Shown here: positions 44,110 to 52,700 of the stretch, piece after piece
Position numbering within the stretch: the stretch's first letter is position 1
Layout of the letters: each line of letters begins with the position of its first letter
Assembly (NCBI GenBank): GCA_965223835.1
Contig: CBDCXQ010000001.1
Coordinates: 930,001 to 994,000 of the forward strand
Length of the DNA stretch: 64,000 nucleotides
Direction of reading: 5' to 3'
Origin: CAVYXZ01 sp965223835
GTDB lineage: Bacteria > Chloroflexota > Anaerolineae > Aggregatilineales > Phototrophicaceae
Notes under the pieces: model-generated
Databases searched by the model: none
What the model was told of the DNA's origin: nothing
Seen by the model: the letters and a program-made list of their open reading frames with translations, nothing else
Position numbers and translations under genes: made by a program

Positions 44110-44490
44110 ATGACGCAGTGGGAATATTTGACCCGGTTCCTGGAAGCCAAAATCAAGAAAGAGGATAAAGACGCGCTGGCGCAACGTTTCAGCCAGCAGA
44201 AACTGCCCCGATTCTCGCCAGAGAGTATGATCCCGGAACTGGATGAACTGGGCGCGGCGGGCTGGGAATTGGTGCATATGGAGCCGGTCCCCAAAGTCGG
44301 CGGCAAAGGCGATGTGTTATTTGGTGGGGTTCCGCGCTGGAGCAATGACTATTTTTGCGTCTTCAAACGCCCCAAAGCGGCCTCACGTCCCACCGCAACG
44401 CCGCCAACAGCTAATCCCGTGAACGTGCCTCCAGCTCCCACGCAACCCGCGACTCCGCCGCAACCGGCGGGCGACAATCAAGGCCAGTAA
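44110..44490 (+). CDS. DUF4177-like small protein
   Basis: 126 residues. The start MTQWEYLTRFLEAKI and the block LDELGAAGWELVHMEPV...YFCVFKRPK follow the DUF4177 pattern (short alpha-beta fold, WELV motif). The last 40 residues are Pro/Ala/Thr-rich and probably unstructured. ATG 44110 with AGGAGG 7 bases before it. Its stop overlaps the start of the SDR gene. Function unknown. Confidence 0.75.
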   Translation: MTQWEYLTRFLEAKIKKEDKDALAQRFSQQKLPRFSPESMIPELDELGAAGWELVHMEPVPKVGGKGDVLFGGVPRWSNDYFCVFKRPKAASRPTATPPTANPVNVPPAPTQPATPPQPAGDNQGQ

Positions 44491-45260
44491 TGACACCCCG
44501 AGTCATACTGGTGACGGGTGCATCCAGCGGAATTGGTCGGGCGACCGCGCTGGCCTTTGCCCGACAGGGCAGCCACGTGGCGGGGGTAGCGCGACGAACT
44601 GACCGGCTAGCTGAACTCGAAGCGCAAATTGAGCCACTACCGGGGGAATTTCTGGCAATCGCGGGCGATGTCACGCAGGCTGACTCGATGTACAACGCGG
44701 TAGAACAGGTCATACAACGTTTCGGGCGGCTGGATTATGTGGTTGCCAATGCCGGTATTGGTCAGCGGGGAGCGGTGGCGGATTCCGATTGGCAGGACAT
44801 TGAAACCGTGCTGCGGACCAATATCGACGGTGTGTTGCATACCGTGCGGGCGGCGGTCCCGGCCCTGCGCGACTCCGGCGGCGGGCATATCGTTACGGTA
44901 TCCTCAATTGTCTATAATCTGGTATCGCCCTATGCTGCCACGTATGCTGCCAGCAAAGCCTTTGTCAGCAGCATGGCCCATTCGCTGCGGCTGGAACTGG
45001 AAGCCGACAACATCGGCGTGACGGACATCCTGGTGGGGCGGACGCATACCGAGTTCAACGAAAAACGCCTGGGCGCGGGTAAACGTACCGGCGAGGGTAT
45101 CCCAACCATGCAACCGGAGCAAGTTGCAGAGGCGATTGTCCGGGCAGTGGAACGCAAACCGCGCTCGGTCACGTTGCGCTGGTTTGACCGGTTGGTGATC
45201 TGGGGCAATATTATGCTGCCGGACGTCATGGGGCGCATGGCGAAACGGCAGTACAAATGA
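44490..45260 (+). CDS. Short-chain dehydrogenase/reductase
   Basis: 256 residues, Rossmann fold. Nucleotide-binding TGASSGIG (about 9-16), VANAGIGQRG (NAG motif), catalytic Ser in VTVSSIVYN and Tyr-x3-Lys in YAATYAASKAF. Arg residues after the second strand (ARRTDR) favour NADP(H). Coupled to the upstream DUF4177 gene. Substrate cannot be told. Confidence 0.88.
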   Translation: MTPRVILVTGASSGIGRATALAFARQGSHVAGVARRTDRLAELEAQIEPLPGEFLAIAGDVTQADSMYNAVEQVIQRFGRLDYVVANAGIGQRGAVADSDWQDIETVLRTNIDGVLHTVRAAVPALRDSGGGHIVTVSSIVYNLVSPYAATYAASKAFVSSMAHSLRLELEADNIGVTDILVGRTHTEFNEKRLGAGKRTGEGIPTMQPEQVAEAIVRAVERKPRSVTLRWFDRLVIWGNIMLPDVMGRMAKRQYK

Positions 45261-45499
45261 TATATGAGGGAAACTGCATGAATTTACGGATGTGCGGGTG
45301 CAGCGCTATGCCTGGCCGTGTCCAAAATCGATTCGCAATGGATAATTGCTCATCATCCCTGACTGCCCTTATTTAATCTCCCGCTCATGGATGACCTGCT
45401 GGCTGAGCATCACGCAGAATCACGCAAACCCAACAACATGGCAAATAAAGTTCACAGCCATTACAATCTCCGCACATAAATTAGGGCGGTGGGCAAAAA
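45261..45499. other. Intergenic, with a doubtful 32-codon frame
   Basis: A short frame at 45278-45376 (MNLRMCGCSAMPG...) has GAGGG about 5 bases before its ATG and several Cys residues, but no family and no conserved context. It may be a small gene, a decayed remnant or chance. I see no terminator or RNA. Confidence 0.3.
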
Positions 45500-46411
45500 A
45501 TGGCATTACATACACTGGAAAATGAATATTGGCAGGTAGGCATTCTGCCCGAAACCGGCGCGTCTATCGCCTTTGGTCGCGTGCGGCGCGATAGTCGCTG
45601 GGTGGATGTCATGCGCCCAACTGACCCGGCAGACCATGATAACCCCAGTAAATGCGCCAGCTTCGTGCTGATCCCCTGGTCAAATCGGATTCGGGATGCG
45701 AAGTTTACCTTCCAGGGCGTCGACTATCAGCTTGAACCCAGCACTGCCGATGGCACGGCTTCACACGGCGATACGCGGCGACGACCCTGGCAGGTGGAGG
45801 TTGCTGGTAACGACCGGATTGAATTGAGCTTTAATTCAACCGCACACGCCAACGTAAACTTTCCGTTTCAGTTTTCAGCCTCCGCTGAATACTGGCTGGA
45901 TGGTCCCGATTTCGTCATGTTGCTGGGGCTGCGCAATGTTGATAACCAGCCGTTCCCCGGCGGTTTTGGGCACCATCCCTATTTTGTACGTCCGTCAAGT
46001 GACAATGTGCTGATCGAATTACCGGTTGCTGAGGAATATCCGCTGGTGAACGCACTCCCAACCGGTGGCGCACAACCGATCAGTCCACGCCTCGATTTTC
46101 GCCAACTCCGGCAACTGCGCGAGGCCGCCCCATTTGATAATCTGTTCCGGGGGCGAATCGACGACAAACCGGCCCGCATTGTTTACCCGGACCTGAATGT
46201 CGAATTGCAGATTTATAGCGACCCGATTTTTGAGCACTTGATCGCTTACGCCCCACCTGATCAAACGTTTTTCGCGGTCGAACCGGTCACGAACGCCAAT
46301 GATGGCTTTAATCTGCTGGCTCAGGGGATTGAGGGCAGCGGCGTCTTCGTGCTCGAACCGGGTGAGAAGAGATCGGGGACGATTCGGCTGCATTGCGAAA
46401 CCTCAAGATAA
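45500..46411 (+). CDS. Aldose 1-epimerase-like protein
   Basis: 303 residues of the GalM/YihR fold. CASFVLIPWSNRIRDAKFTFQG, TASHGDTRRRPW (first catalytic His region), FGHHPYF (second His) and FFAVEPVTNANDGFNLL (catalytic Glu) match mutarotases that interconvert alpha and beta sugars. AGGGCGG lies upstream of the ATG at 12-17 bases. No sugar pathway genes are next to it except the SDR 240 bases upstream. Confidence 0.88.
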   Translation: MALHTLENEYWQVGILPETGASIAFGRVRRDSRWVDVMRPTDPADHDNPSKCASFVLIPWSNRIRDAKFTFQGVDYQLEPSTADGTASHGDTRRRPWQVEVAGNDRIELSFNSTAHANVNFPFQFSASAEYWLDGPDFVMLLGLRNVDNQPFPGGFGHHPYFVRPSSDNVLIELPVAEEYPLVNALPTGGAQPISPRLDFRQLRQLREAAPFDNLFRGRIDDKPARIVYPDLNVELQIYSDPIFEHLIAYAPPDQTFFAVEPVTNANDGFNLLAQGIEGSGVFVLEPGEKRSGTIRLHCETSR

Positions 46412-46520
46412 TTATCACAGTTCTATAACTGTGCTGGCCCTTAATTCAATATCCCATTATAATTAACTCTAGGTGCCGGGCTGAGGTAAAACTCCATACA
46501 GTGTCTGGACTGTGGTCGCT

Positions 46521-47012
46521 ATGGCAAAAAAACTGAACAGTATGCGCCTGCTGGAACAACATGACATCCCGTATGAAGCTGTCACCTATGGCGAACCGGG
46601 CGCATTCCACGACGCCGAAGCAGTGGCGGAGATGCTAGGGGAACCGGTTCAGATGGTCTATAAGACGCTGGTTGTGGAACTGGTTGGCAGCAAGAAGCCA
46701 TGTTTAGCCTTGATAGCGGCGGATCGCGTGTTGGACTTAAAACGGCTGGCAGCCGCGCTTGGCACAAAGAAAGCGACGATGGCAGCACACAAAGATGCAG
46801 AACGGTTAACAGGTTTACAAGTTGGGGGCATCAGCCCATTGGCTCTGGCACACAAAAACTGGCCCGTTTTTCTTGACCAACTGGCGCTCGACAATGAAAA
46901 TCTCCTGGTGAGTGCTGGTCAACGGGGAATACAACTGCGTGTCCCAACCACCGCCTTCATCAAGGTCGTGGGCGCAATCGTCGCCGAAATCAGTACTGAG
47001 AGACAGCAATAG
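46521..47012 (+). CDS. ybaK: YbaK/EbsC-family aminoacyl-tRNA deacylase
   Basis: 163 residues. LLEQHDIPYEAVTYGEPGAFHDAEAVAEMLG, VYKTLVVEL, LIAADRVLDLKRLAAALGTKKATMA, and GGISPLALAHKNWPVFLDQLAL are the family landmarks; the Lys of VYKTL is the conserved catalytic residue. Members clear Cys-tRNA(Pro) or similar mischarged tRNAs. ATG 46521 rather than GTG 46512. Free-standing. Confidence 0.88.
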   Translation: MAKKLNSMRLLEQHDIPYEAVTYGEPGAFHDAEAVAEMLGEPVQMVYKTLVVELVGSKKPCLALIAADRVLDLKRLAAALGTKKATMAAHKDAERLTGLQVGGISPLALAHKNWPVFLDQLALDNENLLVSAGQRGIQLRVPTTAFIKVVGAIVAEISTERQQ

Positions 47013-47021
47013 AGGGTTGGC

Positions 47022-47384
47022 ATGGTAAGCTACCAGATTGATCCCGGTTATAATCCTGATCGCACCATAGATTTGTATGCGCTGACGTTGGATGGTTACA
47101 TTATCGCCCAGGATATTGTATGCCAGCAAGAATATGTGGCGACGCAACCATGCCCGGAAACTGACCGGCCACTGGTGGTCATCGCCAAAATCAACCGCGC
47201 ATTTCAGGGACTCAATGAACTGGTGGCATTGTCACCAGCGACCGGCGAAAAATTCAGCTTCATCTTCGACATCAGCAACGATGTTTATCAGTCCTGGTGG
47301 GCCGATCAAATGGGCGATCAGTATGAACGATTATATGATGGGCCCCCACGTTTGGCTGACCCGGAACAGCGTTATTTTACTTAA
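47022..47384 (+). CDS. Hypothetical protein
   Basis: 120 residues, no membrane segment or signal. It starts MVSYQIDPGYNPDRTIDLYALTLDGY and has several aromatic residues toward the end (SWWADQMGDQYERLYDG). No family recognised. It starts 9 bases after the deacylase stop, so it is probably co-transcribed. Confidence 0.55.
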   Translation: MVSYQIDPGYNPDRTIDLYALTLDGYIIAQDIVCQQEYVATQPCPETDRPLVVIAKINRAFQGLNELVALSPATGEKFSFIFDISNDVYQSWWADQMGDQYERLYDGPPRLADPEQRYFT

Positions 47385-47442
47385 CAGTGTGCTGGATGAT
47401 TGACTCGTCAGCGTTGCACCGCTGGTTTCCACCGTAGAGGCT

Positions 47443-48561
47443 TTATCCATCTTGTTGCCATTTGCCGATCAGATAATGGGTGAACAGATTACTAAAGCCT
47501 GTACCTACCGTAAACGGTCCGCCGCCGCCATAAAATCCTTCAGAAACATCTTCGTTAGGGCTAAAAGGATACAGGAGCAGATCGCCATTTTCGGTTCGAA
47601 CCAGTAGATCGGCGCGGGGGCTGGTGAACTGAAAACCGCCCTCCAGCATTACTGTTTTGTTATAAAAATCACCAACCATATAATGGGTGAATTGGTTGCC
47701 AAAGCCGTTGCCAACCTTAATATAGTCATTCCCATAATAGCCTTGAGTATAGTCAATATTGAGAATCCACAGGCGTAGTTCACCGTCCGTGGTGCGTGCC
47801 ATTAAGTCGCTGCGATCACCAAAGGGATACCCTGAAAAGTTAGCAAAGAAATAGTGTGTATACTGATCGCCAAAACCATTGCCGACCTTAATGGGGTCGC
47901 CAGCAAAATGAAAACCGGTTTCAGTCGATTGTTCCATTGTATAGAGCAGTAGATCGCCCGTTTTGGTCCGTACAATCAAATCATTCCGTAAATCATCGTT
48001 CACATTGACGACAAAGTAATGCGTAAATTGGTCATTAAAGCTTTTTCCAACTGTAATTGGCCCATTGCTTAAACCTTGCTGGACAGCAGATGCCATCGGG
48101 TACAGTAACAGATTACCATCGGTAGTGCGCACCAGAAAGTCACTGCGCCTATCACCCGTAAAATCACCAACCAGATAGAGCGTGAACTGATCACGAAAAC
48201 CATTCCCTATTTTATGTGGTCCGCTGCCATAGAAGCCATTACCAATTGCTGCGCTCATTGGATACAAGATGAGATCACCGTCGGACCTGCGCACCACCAG
48301 ATCACTGCGACCATCTCCGGTGAATTCCCCGACAAAGTAATCGACGAATTGATTGGAAAAGCTGTGACCAACCGCAATGGTGTCATAAAATCCATCAGAG
48401 GCATCGGGATTGAACGGATACAACAGCAAATTGCCATTTACGTTACGTACAAGGAGGCCAAATGGATTGGTCGTGTAATCAGCCTGAAGCGATGGCAGTA
48501 ATCCGAACAGAGCAAAAATTAGGGCCGTATACAACAGCAGTTGAAGACCAAAACGTTTCAT
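47443..48561 (-). CDS. Secreted FG-GAP/VCBS-like repeat protein
   Basis: 372 residues. Signal peptide MKRFGLQLLLYTALIFALFG, then six tandem units of about 55-60 residues, each with a variant of DLLVRTxDGNLLLYPM, a GFYG stretch, KVGNGFxxQFTHYxVGDF and TGDxRSD. The DxxxxD calcium-type loops resemble FG-GAP/VCBS beta-propeller blades. ATG 48561 has GGAGG 7 bases before it. Probably an exported propeller that binds sugars or peptides. Confidence 0.75.
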   Translation of the reverse strand: MKRFGLQLLLYTALIFALFGLLPSLQADYTTNPFGLLVRNVNGNLLLYPFNPDASDGFYDTIAVGHSFSNQFVDYFVGEFTGDGRSDLVVRRSDGDLILYPMSAAIGNGFYGSGPHKIGNGFRDQFTLYLVGDFTGDRRSDFLVRTTDGNLLLYPMASAVQQGLSNGPITVGKSFNDQFTHYFVVNVNDDLRNDLIVRTKTGDLLLYTMEQSTETGFHFAGDPIKVGNGFGDQYTHYFFANFSGYPFGDRSDLMARTTDGELRLWILNIDYTQGYYGNDYIKVGNGFGNQFTHYMVGDFYNKTVMLEGGFQFTSPRADLLVRTENGDLLLYPFSPNEDVSEGFYGGGGPFTVGTGFSNLFTHYLIGKWQQDG

Positions 48562-48665
48562 CAAGCAGCCTCCATATCTCAGCTTGGATGATGATGTGAA
48601 TTAATGGACTATACCACCACCAGCTGTTAGTGGCATCAATTTCCCTGCCCTTAAATGCACCAGCC

Positions 48666-49640
48666 TCATCGTGATAGAATGTGCGCCAGTTCGTAGTAGT
48701 ATTCGCTCATCTGTCGGGATTGGCTGGTGACTTCTTCAAGTGGAACCGTTTGTATCTTGCGTCCCTGCATGCCGACCATCACCCCTGATTGTCCATCGCG
48801 CAAGGCTTCAACCGCCCGCATGCCTAACAAGGATGCCAGACGTCGGTCAAAGGCGGATGGACCGCCGCCGCGCTGCATATGGCCCAGGATTGATAGACGA
48901 ATCTCGAAGCCGACATCTTTGCGCTTTTCCAGAAAGGCTGCGAGTTCGGTTGTGGGGTAGGCGGCTCCCTCAGCAATGACACAAACCGCATGAGTCTTGC
49001 CACGAATGTACGAGTCAATCAGCGCTTCAGCAACCTCTTCTTTGCTGATGAGTTTCTCTGGGGTGACAACAATTTCCGCCCCGCCGAGAATCCCGGCCAT
49101 TAATGCCAGATACCCGGAATTGCGACCCATTACCTCGATCAAAAAAGCGCGTTGATGCGAGGTAGCGGTGTCACGGATACGGTCTAAGGCATCAATGATG
49201 GTATTCAGGGCCGTATCAACCCCAATACTCATATCAGTGCCCCAGATGTCGTTGTCGATGCTGCCGGGGACACCCACTACCGGAAAATTGTGCTTGTGCA
49301 GGGCCAATGCGCCGCGTAAGCTGCCATCGCCGCCAATGATAACCATCCCTTGAATGCCATGTTCGTTGAGGCGACGCAAGGCCCGGCGCTGCCCCTGGAG
49401 CGTTTTAAATTCTTCATTACGGGCGGTCTGCAAAATGGTGCCGCCGCGCTGCAAAATACCGCTGACTTCGCGGCTGGTAAGGAGTTCAAAATCGCCATTT
49501 AAGCACCCGGCATACGCCTGGCGCACGCCATAGACCTCGATGCCATATTCGAGGCCCGTGCGCACCACGGCACGAATGGCGGCATTCATGCCCGGTGCAT
49601 CTCCGCCGCTGGTCATCACGGCGATTCGTTTGATTGTCAT
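48666..49640 (-). CDS. pfkA: 6-phosphofructokinase
   Basis: 324 residues. TSGGDAPGMNAAIRAVVR, IIGGDGSLRGA, GVPGSIDNDIWGTD, IEVMGRNSGYLALMA, LGHMQRGGGPSAFDRRLAS are the family motifs. The Gly of GGDGS (rather than Asp) indicates the ATP-dependent type. It phosphorylates fructose-6-phosphate in glycolysis. Lies downstream of dnaE on the same strand with 60 bases between, so it may have its own promoter. Confidence 0.95.
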   Translation of the reverse strand: MTIKRIAVMTSGGDAPGMNAAIRAVVRTGLEYGIEVYGVRQAYAGCLNGDFELLTSREVSGILQRGGTILQTARNEEFKTLQGQRRALRRLNEHGIQGMVIIGGDGSLRGALALHKHNFPVVGVPGSIDNDIWGTDMSIGVDTALNTIIDALDRIRDTATSHQRAFLIEVMGRNSGYLALMAGILGGAEIVVTPEKLISKEEVAEALIDSYIRGKTHAVCVIAEGAAYPTTELAAFLEKRKDVGFEIRLSILGHMQRGGGPSAFDRRLASLLGMRAVEALRDGQSGVMVGMQGRKIQTVPLEEVTSQSRQMSEYYYELAHILSR

Positions 49641-49701
49641 TGTTTCTCCCGCGTTGTGTTTGTCACGCCGATTTTAGCGGGAGAGTGACATTGTAACAAT
49701 C

Positions 49702-52700
49702 TCAGGAATCGCGATGATGAACCTCAATGTTCGCCTCGCCGACAATCTTTTGTAAACTCTCCACCAGTTCATGGGTGACGCCGGTCGTCTCTTTAAAGTC
49801 CAACCGCACCGAGTTACCAGCGGATTCAGTGATAATGCTGAAACGATCATCGCCGGGATATTTGTACAGCGTGTTGTAAACGCGCTCCATACGGCGGCGG
49901 TCACGTTCATCGTCGCCAGTGCGCTGCACAAACACGAAAATCCAGTGTTGGGGACCGGTTGCCTCAGCATGGCCGTTGCCGTTGAGTTCTCTTAAGTGCT
50001 CCGGTAACTCTTCAACCGGGACTGAATCAGGCACAGATGTCGCGGCAGGCGGCGTGGCGGCTTCAGGTGGTGGCAGTGTTTCTTCTGGCAGCGCTGGGGG
50101 TAGATCGTAGCTGATGGGCGGCGGCGCGAAATCGTCTTCATCGTCGTCGATCCATGCCGGAGCGCTACTGTCATAACCAAAATCGGTATACCCGTTCTCA
50201 CCATCGGCCATCTGAACGGTAAAGTTCTGTGAGACTTCCTCGGCGATAATTTGGGGGTCGCCGCGTGACATATCGAACTTGCCTTTGATGCGGATAATCT
50301 CACCTTCTGTTACCAGGTCGCGACACTGTGCCCAGGTGCGGGGAAAGATCACCACGTCAATCGTCCCGGCAGATTCACGCCAATCTTCCAGGTGGACGAC
50401 ACACATAGCCTCGTTTTTCCGGGTGAGGATGTTGCGCATGGTGACGACCTCGCCCGCAACATTCACGGCGCGGTCATGCATCCCCAGTTCTTCAGCGCGA
50501 TCTTTCAATTCGCGGATATTTTGTGTGTTGGCGGCTTCAAGTGCCTCGCGGTATTTATCAGCCGGGCGGCCTGTGACATACAGACCCAATAGTTCTTTCT
50601 CCCAGTCCAACATTTCGCGTTCGGTGGCTTCGCGGGTGTGGGTTAGATTTCTCAGCAAGTCATCGGACATGCCCAACTCGTCACCAAACATGTTCATCTG
50701 CCCAACGGCGCGGTCCCGGTGATAATTGGCGCTGAAACTGGTCATGCGTTCCAGTGCGCCGAGCAACTGGTTGCGGTTGCCAAAAGCTTGCAGCGCGCCG
50801 ACTTTGATAAGACTTTCGAGCGTGCGCTTGCCCACTGTCCGCAGATCAACCCGTGTGCAGAAATCTTCGAGATCAGCAAACGGGCCTTCACCAACGCGCG
50901 CATCAATGATGGGGTGCAGGGCGGCGACCCCGGCATTTTTGACTGCCGCCAGGCCAAAACGAATCCCGCGCACCCTGTCATCTACTGGCTGAATATCGAA
51001 GTCGAGCATACTGTAGTTCACGTCCGGTGGCAGAATGGGAATCCCTAACCGGCGACATTCTTCCATGAAGGTGGCGACTTTGGTTGAGTCGTCGCGCTGG
51101 ACGGTCAACAGGGCCGTCATATACTCTTCGGGGTAGTGACATTTGAGATACGCAGTTTGAACCGTGATAACGGCGTAATCGGCAGCGTGCGAATTATGCA
51201 CGATGATGTCGTTAGCGACGAAGTTATGCGTATCGGCGATGGTCAGATCATAGGTTGGTTGTTCGCCTGCATATTCGATCGAGACGATTTTGTCCCAGTA
51301 GATGTCGTCGTGGGGTTCATCAGCATCATCGTATACAGGCATAGCAACGGGCTTGTACCAGGGCCACTCTTTCTTTTCAGCAGCATTCCAATCCATTACA
51401 TGATCGGGCGACTTTGGTAGCACCTGTTCTACAAAAAGCTTTTGTGAAGCAGGCTCGGTAATCTCCACCTGCCAATAGCCAGTGTCTTGAATCATACTGA
51501 TGCGAGAAATTATGCCAAGCCTCAAGAGTATATGCTGAAGTTGCCGAGCCACATTTCTTGATGATACAGGGCATTCATATCGGAATTGATTCTTCAGAAT
51601 GTTGTCGAAATAGCCGCCAGCATCGTAGTACCAGAAATGACTCGTAATATATGCCAAGTGTTCATTGCTAAGTTCATAGAGCCAATTTGTTTCTACCGCT
51701 TTCTCGTCTTGCCATAAGAATCGCGGAAGTATCCCAGCGTGACTGCTGGTATATTTTTTACCCTCAACCGGAATCCGTCGAGGCACAGCAATCTGATCGC
51801 CTGCGATCAACTCACTTAATATGCGCCAGCCATCGAAGGTATAGAAAGGATGATTGGCGGTTGCTGTGATAGAACGTCCAGTTTGGGTGGTGAGTTTGTA
51901 GACCGGTTTGACGCCATTGAACATGACGTCGGTGATCGTACCGTTTTTTAGCGTCAAGGTCTCGGTGTCACAGGTCAGCGTTTCTTTTACCTTGACTTTG
52001 CCATTGAACAGGTCTTCAATGCGAACCAGTCGACCGGTTGCGGCATCTACAATTTCGGTGTCCCCCGTCACACATTTGTTGAAGCCGTAGTTGGCGAAGA
52101 ACTCAATGTCGTCGAAAATCTTCTCTGCGCTTTCGACATCGACACCGTTTTCCGGGCCGCGTTCGAGGAAGATCGACTTGTGCTTGAGTAAATCTTTCTC
52201 CTTTTTCTTGGAGACCGCCCGGCGCATGAGGTCCGCTTCGCCGAGTTCATAACCGAATAACTGGCTGGCAACCTGCTGGATCTGTTCTTGATACACCAGG
52301 ATTCCGTAAGTTTCCTGCAATATAGGTTCGAGTTTCGGGTGACGATATTGTGATTCTTCTTCACCGTGCAGACGTCTGTTATAGGTCGGAATGTAATCCA
52401 TCGGGCCAGGGCGATAGAGCGAGATGCCAGCGGTGATGTTCTCAAATTGTTTGGGACGCATCCCGCGCAGCATTTGTTGCATGCCGCCGCTTTCGACCTG
52501 GAAGACACCGATGGTTTCGCCACGACCCATCATTTCGAAGGCTTCATCTAGTAGACGAGTCTGTTCCGGGTCATGTTCGACCATCTCATGCCGGTAGGGG
52601 ATGTTGTCCATCGTGTAGTTGATGCCACGATGCTGCTTAATCAGGTCACAGGCTTTGCGCAGAATCGTCAGCGTGGACAGGCCGAGAAAATCGACTTTGA

